Part shown: piece by piece, positions 49,781 to 59,506 of the stretch | How positions within the stretch are numbered: the first letter of the stretch is position 1 | Layout: every line of letters begins with the position of its first letter | NCBI RefSeq assembly: GCF_000278155.1 | Contig: NZ_JH725094.1 | Coordinates: 189,765-253,764, forward strand | DNA from: Bartonella doshiae NCTC 12862 = ATCC 700133 | Lineage (GTDB): Bacteria; Pseudomonadota; Alphaproteobacteria; Rhizobiales; Rhizobiaceae | DNA: 64,000 nucleotides | Direction: 5' to 3' | Notes under the pieces: model-generated | The model's input: the letters and a program-made list of their open reading frames with translations, nothing else | What the model was told of the DNA's origin: nothing | The model's database searches: none | Translations under genes and position numbers: made by a program

Positions 49781-51211
49781 GTGTCTGTTATTACTCGTTT
49801 CGCTCCCTCACCCACAGGATTCCTTCATATTGGGGGGGTTCGTACTGCCCTCTTTAATTGGCTTTATGCAAAACATACCGGTGGAAAAATGCTGCTACGG
49901 ATTGAAGATACAGATCGAGAACGCTCAACAGAAGCAGCTGTAAAAGCCATTATAGATGGCTTACACTGGATGGGGATTAGCTATGACGGAGATCCTGTTT
50001 CACAATTCGAACGAGCAAAACGTCATCGTCAAATTGCCGAACAATTGGTAAAGGACGGCAAAGCTTATTATTGTTATGCATCACCTGAAGAATTAGCTGA
50101 AATGCGGGAAAATGCGCGTGCAGAAGGCCGTCCACCCCGTTATGATGGACGTTGGCGCGACTGTGATATTTCTGAAACTCCTAAAGGTATCAAGCCTGTT
50201 ATTCGTATCAAAACACCACAAGATGGAGAAACAATTGTACATGATCGTGTTCAAGGTGATATTTGTTTTCCGAATAAAGACCTTGATGATTTTATTATTT
50301 TGCGTTCCGATGGCTCGCCCACCTACATGCATGCCGTTGTCGTTGATGATCATGATATGGGCGTTACACATATCATTCGTGGTGATGATCATCTTACAAA
50401 TGCAGCCCGACAAACAATCATCTTTAATGCCATGGGATGGGATATTCCTGTTATGGCACATATTCCACTTATCCATGGTGAAAATGGTGCAAAATTATCA
50501 AAGCGGCATGGTGCACTAGGTGTCGATACTTATCGAACAATGGGATACCTCCCTACTGCGTTGCGCAATTACCTCGTCCGTCTAGGTTGGAGTCATGGTA
50601 ATGATGAACTCATGTCAATCGAAGATATGATTTCTTGGTTTGATATTGATGATATTAATAAAGGTGCAGCGCGATTTGATCTCAAAAAACTAGATGCCAT
50701 CAACGGGCACTACATCCGCAACAGTAACAATCAAGATCTTTTTGATGCCGCTCTTAACATTTTACCAGATATTAAAGGTGGTACAGAAATAATTGAAAGA
50801 CTGGATGAACAACGTCGTGCTCAATTTTTAGCCGCTATGCCAAATTTGAAAGAACGTTCAAAAACGCTATGTGAGCTCATTGATAATGCTTCTTTCCTTT
50901 TTGCACAACGACCGTTGCTCCTTAACGAAGAGGCACAAAAACTCTTAGATAAAAATGCTCTGTCTATGTTAAACGATATTTATTCTGCCCTAAAAGCATG
51001 CTCCAATTGGGATACAAAAAGGCTGGATGAAGCACTTCAATCTTTTGCAAAAACACAGGACCTCAAATTTGGAGCTGTTGCCCAACCACTTCGTGCAGCT
51101 CTCACAGGACGTACAACATCGCTGGGAGTTTTTGATGTTTTGATTTTATTGGGACGAGATGAAACACTCAATCGCATTAATGACCAACTTGTCAAAACCA
51201 CAGGCTTATGA
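49781..51211 (+). CDS. gltX2: Glutamyl-tRNA synthetase, second copy
   Basis: A 476-residue class I synthetase with HIGG in [18 protein letters not shown] and KLSKR at about residue 245, plus the anticodon-binding C-terminal helical cage. It begins with GTG at 49781 behind AAAGGA. It is collinear with gltA as in other Rhizobiales, so this is probably the ancestral copy. The two GltX proteins differ along their whole length and are not a recent duplication. Confidence 0.92.
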   Translation: MSVITRFAPSPTGFLHIGGVRTALFNWLYAKHTGGKMLLRIEDTDRERSTEAAVKAIIDGLHWMGISYDGDPVSQFERAKRHRQIAEQLVKDGKAYYCYASPEELAEMRENARAEGRPPRYDGRWRDCDISETPKGIKPVIRIKTPQDGETIVHDRVQGDICFPNKDLDDFIILRSDGSPTYMHAVVVDDHDMGVTHIIRGDDHLTNAARQTIIFNAMGWDIPVMAHIPLIHGENGAKLSKRHGALGVDTYRTMGYLPTALRNYLVRLGWSHGNDELMSIEDMISWFDIDDINKGAARFDLKKLDAINGHYIRNSNNQDLFDAALNILPDIKGGTEIIERLDEQRRAQFLAAMPNLKERSKTLCELIDNASFLFAQRPLLLNEEAQKLLDKNALSMLNDIYSALKACSNWDTKRLDEALQSFAKTQDLKFGAVAQPLRAALTGRTTSLGVFDVLILLGRDETLNRINDQLVKTTGL

Positions 51212-51480
51212 TGTATTTATAGGTACATTGAACTGAAGATCAAATGCGAATCCCAACGCAGAAACTTCAACACAGGCTAAAATCTCTCTTTTTTCTCTTA
51301 AGTCAACGAGACATACATATTTGCTAAAATTGCAAATAAAAATATTTTTAGATTGCATGCACCAACTTTTAGGGTAAATCTACCTTTTCAACATAGCTAA
51401 GAAAATTTTCAATGTATCATACCTCATCTGATGATAGCTGCATCTTAATTTATGAGCGAAGGATCTGAAAGGAATATCTA

Positions 51481-52776
51481 ATGTTTGAGAACAAAGCACA
51501 TATTACTGTTAATAATAAAAAAATAGAACTACCTGTACGTAAAGGAGTGCTTGGTCCTAGTGTCATTGAAATTGCTTCTCTCTACAAAGAGACTAACAGC
51601 TTTACTTATGATCCTGGTTTTACCTCAACCGCTTCCTGTGAATCAAAAATCACTTATATTGATGGCGATAAAGGAATATTGCTTTATCGCGGTTATCCTA
51701 TCGAACAACTAGCTGAAAAAGGGGATTTTTTAGAAAGCTGCTATCTTTTACTGTACGGAGAACTTCCAACACAACAAGAAAAAAACGATTTTGACCGCCG
51801 TATTATGCAACACACGATGGTACACGAACAATTTTCACGGTTTTTCCAAGGCTTTCGCCGTGACTCTCATCCTATGGCCGTTATGGTTGCGTGTCTTGGG
51901 GCTATGTCCGCATTCTATCACGATTCTATTGATATTACAGATCCTCAACAGAGAATGATTGCTTCTATTCGCCTCATTTCAAAGGTTCCAACTCTTGCCG
52001 CTATGGCTTACAAATATAGCATTGGACAAGCATTTGTGTATCCCCATAATAGTCTTAGCTATGCCGCAAATTTCCTTCGTATGTGCTTTGCTGTCCCTTG
52101 TGAAGAATACCAAGTTAATCCAGTGCTCACTCGAGCTATGGATAGAATTTTTATCCTTCATGCCGATCATGAACAAAATGCTTCTACCTCCACTGTACGC
52201 CTTGCAGGATCATCAGGGGCTAATCCATTTGCATGTATCGCAGCAGGTGTTGCATGTCTTTGGGGACCAGCGCATGGCGGGGCCAATGAAGCATGTTTGA
52301 AAATGCTCAAAGAAATAGGTTCTGTGAAAAAAATTCCTGAATTTATTGCTCGTGCAAAAGATAAAAATGATCCCTTCCGCCTTATGGGATTTGGTCATAG
52401 AGTCTATAAAAATTATGATCCACGTGCAAAAATTATGCAAAAAACTTGCCATGAAGTTTTAAAAGAATTGAACCGCCAAGATGATCCACTTCTTGATATC
52501 GCTATAGAACTTGAACACATTGCTTTAAACGATGAATACTTCATTGAGAAAAAACTTTATCCAAATGTTGATTTTTATTCTGGCATTACATTAAAAGCTC
52601 TAGGCTTCCCAACAGAAATGTTTACGGTTCTTTTTGCATTAGCACGTAGTGTTGGCTGGGTTGCACAGTGGAAAGAAATGATTGAAGATCCCGCACAAAA
52701 AATTGGTAGACCGCGTCAACTCTATACAGGCTATGCTATGCGTGAATATGTTCCTATGGATAAACGTGTAAGATAA
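51481..52776 (+). CDS. gltA: Citrate synthase
   Basis: A 431-residue type II citrate synthase that starts the TCA cycle from acetyl-CoA and oxaloacetate. Diagnostic segments are [30 protein letters not shown] with catalytic His, [11 protein letters not shown] with another His, and the [16 protein letters not shown] block with the Asp region later in [19 protein letters not shown] precedes the ATG. This locus is the common Bartonella typing gene. Confidence 0.97.
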   Translation: MFENKAHITVNNKKIELPVRKGVLGPSVIEIASLYKETNSFTYDPGFTSTASCESKITYIDGDKGILLYRGYPIEQLAEKGDFLESCYLLLYGELPTQQEKNDFDRRIMQHTMVHEQFSRFFQGFRRDSHPMAVMVACLGAMSAFYHDSIDITDPQQRMIASIRLISKVPTLAAMAYKYSIGQAFVYPHNSLSYAANFLRMCFAVPCEEYQVNPVLTRAMDRIFILHADHEQNASTSTVRLAGSSGANPFACIAAGVACLWGPAHGGANEACLKMLKEIGSVKKIPEFIARAKDKNDPFRLMGFGHRVYKNYDPRAKIMQKTCHEVLKELNRQDDPLLDIAIELEHIALNDEYFIEKKLYPNVDFYSGITLKALGFPTEMFTVLFALARSVGWVAQWKEMIEDPAQKIGRPRQLYTGYAMREYVPMDKRVR

Positions 52777-53099
52777 AAAATAAATAATCCATTCCCTGAA
52801 GCTTCACATCTACTGGAGCTTTAGGAGAAATGGTTAAATGCCCAGTAAAATATTGTTACAAACTTTAATTTCAAAACTCTTCTACGGGCATAACTCTACC
52901 ATAACCAGCACGAAAAAAGTTTTCTGATAGGTGCTGCTCAACGTAAACATAAAATCAAAAATATTCTTTTGATTTTAACTTTCATCGTAATAATAGCAAA
53001 ATAAATAGAAATAATTTTTGCATTGCCCCAGAAGAGCTTACAGATTATAAAAACATATGGTGGTCTAATATTTTCCCGCTTATCCAATAGGAGAACATA
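52777..53099. other. 323-nt spacer with two hairpins
   Basis: Holds no gene. CCTGAAGCT (52795-52803) pairs with AGCTTTAGG (52817-52825) 20 bases after gltA and may end its transcript. AAAATCAAAA (52951-52960) pairs perfectly with TTTTGATTTT (52967-52976). From about 53014 the sequence is the leading part of a duplicated unit. Confidence 0.5.
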
Positions 53100-53941
53100 A
53101 TGAAATTATTAGCTGTAGCTCTCATAACAAGTGCAACACTATTCATCCAATCAACTCATGCTCAAACGCTAAAAATTGCAAGTGATGCTTCCTATCCCCC
53201 TTTTAGTTACATCGATTCAAATAATGAACTCCAAGGGTTTGATATCGATATATCTTATGCACTCTGTAAAAAAATGAATGTCGAGTGTACTATTGTCACT
53301 CAAGCCTTCGAAGGAATGATACCTGGTCTTCTTGCTAAAAAATATGATGCTGTTGTCTCATCCCTCGCTCCTACACAAGAACGCTTACAGAAAATTGACT
53401 TCACAGATCCTTATTATAATACAGCACTTGCTGTACTTGTAACCAAAGATTCAGAAATTAAAGAAATCTCAGCACAAGCCTTTAAGGATAAAAATCTAGG
53501 GGTACAATCTAATACCACACAAGCAGCATATGCAGAAGATCATTATGCCCCCGAAGGGGTAAATATTAAGCTCTATCCTACAGCAATAGAAGTTAATCGC
53601 GATCTTTTAAGTCACAGGCTTGATCTCATGATCAGTGATAAAATACAAGCATTAAACTGGCTCGAAAGTGAAGGAAAAGATTGCTGCAAACTCCTTGGAA
53701 CTCTGGAGGAAATGAATTTTCCTATCGCAATTGCACTACGTAAAAATAACAATGATCTTAAAAATAAGCTGAATGCAGCGATAAAAGAAATCCGTCTGGA
53801 TGGAACTTACGATAAAATAATGAAGAAATATTTCACATTCAATATTTATTAAACATCAATATGAAACTAAAATTGAAAAAATTATTTGTTTCTAAAAAAC
53901 TTCTATTTAACTCTTTGTGAGGAGAGCACAAGAGTAATTGA
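53014..53941 (+). repeat. Tandem duplication, unit 1 (leader, binding-protein gene, dead permease start)
   Basis: The unit from TTTTTGCATTGC to GAGGAGAGCACA is repeated at 54238-55164 with an offset of 1,224 bases. It includes the promoter region, the whole binding-protein gene and the ribosome site of the permease. In this copy the permease start reads AGAGTAATTG where the other has AAAATGATTG. Confidence 0.85.
53100..53852 (+). CDS. Amino-acid ABC transporter binding protein, copy 1
   Basis: A 250-residue periplasmic binding protein of the polar amino-acid family (lysine/arginine/ornithine or histidine type). A signal peptide ends after THA at about residue 21. The mature start LKIASDASYPPFSYI and GFDIDISYALCKKM are typical of the ligand-binding lobe, followed by FEGMIPGLLAKKYDAVVSSL. 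The protein differs from the next copy at about 41 of 250 positions, by my count by eye. GGAGAA precedes the ATG. It has no adjacent permease of its own, because the downstream start was lost in the duplication, and must share the transporter encoded further on. Confidence 0.9.
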   Translation: MKLLAVALITSATLFIQSTHAQTLKIASDASYPPFSYIDSNNELQGFDIDISYALCKKMNVECTIVTQAFEGMIPGLLAKKYDAVVSSLAPTQERLQKIDFTDPYYNTALAVLVTKDSEIKEISAQAFKDKNLGVQSNTTQAAYAEDHYAPEGVNIKLYPTAIEVNRDLLSHRLDLMISDKIQALNWLESEGKDCCKLLGTLEEMNFPIAIALRKNNNDLKNKLNAAIKEIRLDGTYDKIMKKYFTFNIY

Positions 53942-54323
53942 TTTTGTATATTCTTTGATATTGAGTATTTTACAAGAGTTATGATGACAATAATGTTTTA
54001 TCTCACCAAAATCTAGACTTCTTTTATAGCTAAACTGGAGCATCTTTTTTCAAGGAAAAACTCTCCGTTTTTGTGAATAGAATGATAAAGACGAATATCA
54101 CATGAAAAGTAATTTATAATATAATCAATAGGATATTTATTTTTTCTCTATGTTTATCATGGACGAATCATAAAATAATAAACAATTCTTTTAATAATGA
54201 TCTCTATCATCATGATAATAATATGAACACCAATAAATTTTTGCATTGCTCCCAGAAAAGCCTACAGGTTATAAAAACATATGATGATCTCATATTTTCC
54301 CGCTTATGCAACAGGAGAACATA
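53853..54323. other. 471-nt spacer with vestigial permease start and new leader
   Basis: The first 90 bases match the binding-protein to permease junction of copy 2, including GAGGAGAGCACA, but the permease ATG is GTA. After about 53945 the similarity ends. The end of the spacer (from 54238) is the leader of copy 2. Confidence 0.6.
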
Positions 54324-55164
54324 ATGAAATTATTAGCAGTATCTCTCATAACAAGCATAACACTATTTGCCCAATTGGCCGATGCGAAAACGCTGAGAAT
54401 TGCAAGCGAAGGCTCCTACCCTCCATTTAGTTACATTAATTCAAATAACAAACTCCAAGGGTTTGATATTGATATATCTTATGCACTTTGTAAAAAAATA
54501 AATGTTGAGTGTAGTATTACCACTCAAGACTTCGAAGGAATGATTCCTGGTCTTCTTGCTAAAAAATATGACGTTATCATTGCTTCCCTCGCTCTTACAG
54601 AAGAACGCTTAAAGAAAATAGACTTCACAGATGCCTACTATAATACAGCACTCGCAATCATCATTGCCAAAGATTCAGAAATTAAAGAAATCTCAGCTCA
54701 AGCCTTTAAGGGTAAAAATCTGGGTGTGCAATCCAATACTACGCAAGCTGCATACGCAGAAGATCATTATGCTTCTGAAGGGGTAAATATTAAGCTCTAT
54801 CCTACAGCAATAGAAGTCAGTCGCGACCTTTTAAGCCACAGGCTTGACTTAATTATTTTTGACAAACTACAAGCACTAAATTGGCTCGAAAATGAAGGAA
54901 GAGATTGCTGCAAACTCTTAGGAACTTTGGAAGGAACGGAGTTTCCTATCGCAATTGCACTACGTAAAAATAACAGTGATCTTAAAAATAAGCTGAATGC
55001 AGCGATAAAAGAAATCCGTCTGGATGGAACATATGATAAAATAATGAAAAAATATTTCACATTCGATATTTATTAAATATCAATATGAAACTAAAGTTGA
55101 ATAAATTATTTATTTCTAAAAAACTTCTATTGAACTCTTTGTGAGGAGAGCACAAAAATGATTG
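54238..55164 (+). repeat. Tandem duplication, unit 2
   Basis: Second copy of the unit at 53014. It keeps the intact junction GAGGAGAGCACAAAA-ATG into the permease gene at 55158, so this copy, or a common ancestor of both, lies in the original operon position. Confidence 0.85.
54324..55076 (+). CDS. Amino-acid ABC transporter binding protein, copy 2
   Basis: A 250-residue paralogue of the preceding gene with the same fold blocks: LRIASEGSYPPFSYI, GFDIDISYALCKKI, and TTQAAYAEDHYASEGVNIKL. The signal peptide ends after ADA near residue 21. An ATG at 54306 is in frame, but CAGGAGAAC at 54311-54319 directs initiation at 54324. The C-terminal third is almost identical to copy 1, while substitutions cluster around residues 58-115 and 178-207, which may alter ligand choice. 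It is directly upstream of the permease genes. Confidence 0.9.
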   Translation: MKLLAVSLITSITLFAQLADAKTLRIASEGSYPPFSYINSNNKLQGFDIDISYALCKKINVECSITTQDFEGMIPGLLAKKYDVIIASLALTEERLKKIDFTDAYYNTALAIIIAKDSEIKEISAQAFKGKNLGVQSNTTQAAYAEDHYASEGVNIKLYPTAIEVSRDLLSHRLDLIIFDKLQALNWLENEGRDCCKLLGTLEGTEFPIAIALRKNNSDLKNKLNAAIKEIRLDGTYDKIMKKYFTFDIY

Positions 55165-55880
55165 AAAATTTAGCATTGCTATCGTTTAGCAATGGTGGAT
55201 GGGGTATGGTTATACTTTCTAGTGCAGGAATGACACTATCATTAGCTTTGTGTTGCGGTCTCTTAGGACTTCCTCTAGGGCTTCTGGGTGCGATAATGAT
55301 TCGATCCAATATTAAAACAGCTAAAATTATAGCTCTCCTCTTTTCATCAGTGTTCCGTGGGCTTCCAGAACTTTTAACCTTGTTCTTAGTTTACTATGGC
55401 TTACAAAATATTATGCAAATTGTTCTTGATTATCTTAATCTTGAAATAACATTCAGTATCAACGCTTTTGTCGCTGGTGTTCTTGCGCTTAGTATGGTTC
55501 TTGCTGCCTTTTCTTGTGAAGTTTGGCTTGGAGCATTCAATATTTTTGAGAAAGGACAATATGAAGCAGCTAAAACTTTAGGACTTTCACGCTTAACTAC
55601 ATTTTTTCGGATTGTCTTTCCTCAACTCATTCGAAATGCTTTACCAGGACTTTCTAATAATTGGCTCACTGTGCTTAAAGACACCTCTCTTGTTTCAACT
55701 ATTTCACTTGTTGATCTTATGCGCCAAACGAATTTAGCAGTTGCAGCGACAGACAAACCTATGTTGTTTTATCTTGTGGCATGTTTACTCTATTTATTAT
55801 TTTCAGCGTTTTTTTCCACAATCCTACGTTATCTAGAAACATATACCCAAGCAGGATATAGAAAGGTGTTAGACTCATGA
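55158..55880 (+). CDS. Amino-acid ABC transporter permease (HisQ type)
   Basis: A 240-residue inner-membrane permease with five probable helices. The EAA loop EAAKTLGLSR, followed by FFRIVFPQLIRNALPGLSN, contacts the ATPase. LSLALCCGLLGLPLGLLGAI and FRGLPELLTLFLVYYG are family-typical. GAGGAGAG precedes the ATG. It overlaps the second permease by four bases (ATGA). Together with the two binding proteins and the ATPase it forms a complete importer of a polar amino acid. Confidence 0.92.
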   Translation: MIENLALLSFSNGGWGMVILSSAGMTLSLALCCGLLGLPLGLLGAIMIRSNIKTAKIIALLFSSVFRGLPELLTLFLVYYGLQNIMQIVLDYLNLEITFSINAFVAGVLALSMVLAAFSCEVWLGAFNIFEKGQYEAAKTLGLSRLTTFFRIVFPQLIRNALPGLSNNWLTVLKDTSLVSTISLVDLMRQTNLAVAATDKPMLFYLVACLLYLLFSAFFSTILRYLETYTQAGYRKVLDS

Positions 55881-56584
55881 TTCTAGAATGGCTCTATTTC
55901 CTTTTTAATCCAGTGCTTTTGGAACGTTATGGACTAAAATTTATTGATGGCTTTATTGTTACTGTTGAGCTTGTTTTTATTGCGTGCTCTATTGGTTTTT
56001 TTCTTGGTATGCTCGTTACGTTTGCGTGTTTATCGGATAATAAAATTTTGCAATATTGCGCACGTGCTTATGTTTATTTCTTTCGTGGATCTCCTCTGTT
56101 AGCCCAACTCTTCCTTTTTTATTATGGCCTTGGTTCAATGAATAATTTTTGGCAACAAATTGGTTTATGGTGGTTTTTTCAAAATGCATGGTACTGTTGT
56201 ATTTTTATTTTTTCTCTCAACTCCGCAGCCTATCAATCTGAAATCTTTAAAGGAAGTTTTCTCTCTGTAAAAACTGGCCAGCGTGAAGCATCAAAAGCTT
56301 TGGGTCTGAGCAGACCGGTGACATTTTTTAGAATTATCCTTCCACAAGCAATGGTCATCGCATTACGTCCCTTAGGTAATGAGTTTATTCTAATGATCAA
56401 GTCCAGTGCCGTTGCTTCACTCGTCACTGTTTATGATTTAATGGGCGTTGCCAAACTCACGTATTCACGTACATTTGATTTCCAAGTTTACGTTTGGGCT
56501 GCCCTTATTTACCTTCTTATCGTTATGTTTATTCAACGTTTTATTGTTCTTATTGAACGTCGCCTCACCCGATATTTACAGTAA
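55877..56584 (+). CDS. Amino-acid ABC transporter permease (HisM type)
   Basis: A 235-residue permease partner of the preceding gene, with the pattern FFRGSPLLAQLFLFYYGLG and the EAA loop EASKALGLSRPVTFFRIILP. Both permeases are needed to make the heterodimeric channel of the histidine/lysine/arginine class. It overlaps the first permease gene by four bases. The ATPase gene begins 79 bases later. Confidence 0.92.
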   Translation: MILEWLYFLFNPVLLERYGLKFIDGFIVTVELVFIACSIGFFLGMLVTFACLSDNKILQYCARAYVYFFRGSPLLAQLFLFYYGLGSMNNFWQQIGLWWFFQNAWYCCIFIFSLNSAAYQSEIFKGSFLSVKTGQREASKALGLSRPVTFFRIILPQAMVIALRPLGNEFILMIKSSAVASLVTVYDLMGVAKLTYSRTFDFQVYVWAALIYLLIVMFIQRFIVLIERRLTRYLQ

Positions 56585-56663
56585 ATAAAAATGATTACAA
56601 AGCCTTTACCAAATCAAAATATTCAATTAATCAATTTATTCATCAATGAGAGAATATAAAAAG

Positions 56664-57437
56664 ATGAATTTGGAAAATAATACGCTTGTTCATACCGTTG
56701 AAACCCCCGTAATTTCTATTCAAAATTTAAATAAATGGTATGGAGATTTTCAAGTCCTCTATGATATTAATTTAAATGTTAAAACTGGTGAGCGCATCGT
56801 TATCTGTGGGCCTTCTGGATCAGGAAAATCAACTTTGATCCGCTGTATCAATCAATTAGAGAAAGCACAAAAAGGCTCAATCTGTATCCATAATGTCGAC
56901 ATTCATGCTGCGCCTATATATCAGCAAAAAAATGTTCTCCGTAAAATAGGAATGGTTTTTCAAAACTTTAATTTATTTCCTCATATGACTGTTATGCAAA
57001 ATTGTATTTTAGCGCCTATGACAGTACAAGGGCTTTCTAAACAACAAGCAAAAGAACGCGCAATACGTTATCTTACAGACGTTGGAATTGAAAAACACTG
57101 TGAAAAATATCCTTTACAACTCTCTGGTGGACAACAACAACGTGTAGCTATTGCGCGCGCACTTTGTATGGAACCTGAAGTAATGCTTTTTGATGAACCA
57201 ACATCAGCTCTTGATCCAGAAAGTGTCGGAGAAGTTTTGGAGGTAATGGTTCAGCTGGCAAATACAGGCATAACAATGCTCTGCGTTACCCATGAAATGG
57301 GTTTTGCACGCGAAGTTTCAAAAAGAATACTCTTTCTAGAAAACGGAAAAATCATTGAAGATACAGAATCTAAGAATTTTTTTACCAATCCAAAAAGCCA
57401 ACGCGCTCGTGATTTTCTTGCGAGAATTAAGCATTAG
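56664..57437 (+). CDS. Amino-acid ABC transporter ATP-binding protein
   Basis: A 257-residue ATPase of the polar amino-acid importer family. Walker A is GPSGSGKST, the Q-loop region is [15 protein letters not shown], the signature LSGGQQQR, Walker [15 protein letters not shown] and the switch His is in THEMGFA. The open frame starts with ATG at 56646, but AGAGA lies upstream of the ATG at 56664, which gives MNLENNTL. It is the last gene of the transporter cluster, and the convergent lpxB stop is 15 bases away. Confidence 0.93.
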   Translation: MNLENNTLVHTVETPVISIQNLNKWYGDFQVLYDINLNVKTGERIVICGPSGSGKSTLIRCINQLEKAQKGSICIHNVDIHAAPIYQQKNVLRKIGMVFQNFNLFPHMTVMQNCILAPMTVQGLSKQQAKERAIRYLTDVGIEKHCEKYPLQLSGGQQQRVAIARALCMEPEVMLFDEPTSALDPESVGEVLEVMVQLANTGITMLCVTHEMGFAREVSKRILFLENGKIIEDTESKNFFTNPKSQRARDFLARIKH

Positions 57438-57451
57438 TCAAAAACGTTACT

Positions 57452-58639
57452 TTATTTGAGCAATCTATATTTTGATTTTTCTTTAAGAAGATTAATAATT
57501 GTTTGAGCTGCAACAACCCCAGATGGTATTTTCGTCTTCATTTTCTGTTCCATCATTTCAAAAGCATTATATTGTGCTTGTCGCAATAGGGGATTATGCA
57601 AAAGTTGCTCTATTTGCCTCGCCAACATACCAGGACGTAGGAATTCATTAAAATATTCTGGTACAACAGGCTTATCAGAAATAATATTTGGAAGAGCAGC
57701 ACTCCATAACTTTATTTTTGGAAGAAAAAAAAATTTAGAAAACCAATCAAGTTTATAGCAAAGGACCATGGGAATTTTTGCCAATGCCAACTCAAGTGAA
57801 ACTGTTCCAAGTGCTGCAAGAGCAATGTCTGCAACCGCAAAGGCATGCCATTTTGCATCTTCACCAACAACAATCTCTACATTGCTTTTCCAATCCCGTA
57901 AAAAACAACGAACCTCATCTACCAAATATGGCAATGTTGGTAAAATAATACGTAAATTAGGAATACGGCGTACAAGAATTTCTACAGCTTCTCCCAAAAC
58001 AGGCATTAAATTGCGAATTTCTAGAGTACGTGAACCTGGCAAAACAACCAGTGTAGGTGATGATAATTGTTGACCATATAAGCACTTTTTTTCCGATTGA
58101 ACAGCTAAAAGTGAGGGATGTGTCAGAAGACGATGTCCAACATAAGTCGTTGGGGGACCTTCCAAATCCCTCATAATCTTTTCTTCAAAAGGGAAAACCG
58201 CTAAAACATGGTCAACAAATTCGCGCATAGCTCTAGCGCGTTCCGGTCTCCATGCCCAAACAGTTGGTGCAATATATTTAATAATGGGAATGGAAGGCGC
58301 CAAAATACGCACCTTTTTTGCAACACGATGGGTAAAATCAGGGCTATCAATAATAATTAAGCAATCAGGTTGTTCCCGTGCAATAAATTTCGACAAATTA
58401 TGAATGTGCCTCAACAATAATGGCAGTCTTTTTAATACTGCACCCAAACCTATTAATGCAATATCATGAGAATCAAAAAAACTTTTCAAACCTAATGTCT
58501 GTAAATGTCTTCCACCAACACCAATCAAATGAATATTGCATCCTGTTTGTTGCGATAAACAAGAAATTAAATCTGCTCCAAGAAAATCACCAGATTCCTC
58601 ACCTGCAACAACAGCAATTTTAAAAAAACAATCACTCAT
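57452..58639 (-). CDS. lpxB: Lipid A disaccharide synthase
   Basis: A 395-residue GT-B glycosyltransferase joining UDP-2,3-diacylglucosamine with lipid X to form the lipid A disaccharide. The N-terminal block IAVVAGEESGDFLGADLI, then YIAPTVWAWRPERARAM, VLPGSRTLEIRNLMP and KIPMVLCYK are characteristic. The frame is open to 58654, but the ATG at 58639 overlapping the lpxI stop is the normal start. It is last in the bamA-lpx operon. Confidence 0.95.
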   Translation of the reverse strand: MSDCFFKIAVVAGEESGDFLGADLISCLSQQTGCNIHLIGVGGRHLQTLGLKSFFDSHDIALIGLGAVLKRLPLLLRHIHNLSKFIAREQPDCLIIIDSPDFTHRVAKKVRILAPSIPIIKYIAPTVWAWRPERARAMREFVDHVLAVFPFEEKIMRDLEGPPTTYVGHRLLTHPSLLAVQSEKKCLYGQQLSSPTLVVLPGSRTLEIRNLMPVLGEAVEILVRRIPNLRIILPTLPYLVDEVRCFLRDWKSNVEIVVGEDAKWHAFAVADIALAALGTVSLELALAKIPMVLCYKLDWFSKFFFLPKIKLWSAALPNIISDKPVVPEYFNEFLRPGMLARQIEQLLHNPLLRQAQYNAFEMMEQKMKTKIPSGVVAAQTIINLLKEKSKYRLLK

Positions 58640-59504
58640 GATCAAACTTTTCAAATGTTTCTATAAACAATGAATGTTTATTTGCTTTTTCTATTGTTGC
58701 TTTTGCTGATAATATTAAACTTCTATTTGCTTCCACAGCAACACCAGATAACCCACTCTTTGCAATATTCATGATTGTTACGGGTCCAATTGAAGGCAAA
58801 TCAACACGGTGATCTTGTTGTGGTTTCGCACATTTAACAAGAACGCCACCGCTAGGTTGAATTTGCCCTCTTTCTCGCATTTCACAAACCCGCCACAGCA
58901 TGTTATCCGTTCCCTCTGCACCCTCCACCGCAACCACTCTTCCATCGACAGCTACAACGGCTTGACCAATATCTAACTGACCTAAAAGTTTTGCTGCTTC
59001 AACCGCATGCAAAATATCTTTTTTCTCTTTTCGCGTTGCACGCCGCAATGTTAAATCAAATTTTATTGGAGCTAAAAGTTCTGGTACAATTTCATGGACA
59101 CCAATAACACGAAAACCATGCGCTTCAATAATTCCTATAAAAGCTTTCAATAGTGCATCATCGCCTTCCGTCAAAGCTCTAATTATTTTAGGTAAGGCTA
59201 AAAAAGTCGTCCAATCGGGTCGTAATTGCGTAAGCAGTGGACGCTTTTTCACACCACCTGCCAAAACGATGTTGCTAATTTTAGCTGCTTTTAAAGTTTT
59301 AACGAGTTGTGCTAACTCTACAATTGATAGTTCACAATGCTCGTAGCGATAAAGCGCAGTATCTGCTTCATCACGCAAAAGTACAAGAAAAGGACTTTGT
59401 CCATGCCTTTCCAATTCTTGAGCAACAGTGATAGGTAAAACACCATTTCCTGCTATGACAGCAGTACGGCCGGAAAGAAAATTTCTGGCACCAAGGACAG
59501 ACAT
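58632..59504 (-). CDS. lpxI: UDP-2,3-diacylglucosamine diphosphatase LpxI
   Basis: A 290-residue LpxI (formerly DUF1009), the enzyme alphaproteobacteria use instead of LpxH to release lipid X and UMP. The N-terminal AVIAGNGVLPITVAQELE, the VLAGGVKKRPLL motif, and the C-terminal block with DLPSIGPVTI and SGLSGVAVEANRS are diagnostic. It lies between lpxA and lpxB, with two bases separating it from the lpxA stop and an 8-base overlap with lpxB. GAGGATTAGAA before the ATG supplies the ribosome site and the lpxA stop at once. Confidence 0.94.
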   Translation of the reverse strand: MSVLGARNFLSGRTAVIAGNGVLPITVAQELERHGQSPFLVLLRDEADTALYRYEHCELSIVELAQLVKTLKAAKISNIVLAGGVKKRPLLTQLRPDWTTFLALPKIIRALTEGDDALLKAFIGIIEAHGFRVIGVHEIVPELLAPIKFDLTLRRATRKEKKDILHAVEAAKLLGQLDIGQAVVAVDGRVVAVEGAEGTDNMLWRVCEMRERGQIQPSGGVLVKCAKPQQDHRVDLPSIGPVTIMNIAKSGLSGVAVEANRSLILSAKATIEKANKHSLFIETFEKFDHE

Positions 59505-59506
59505 TT

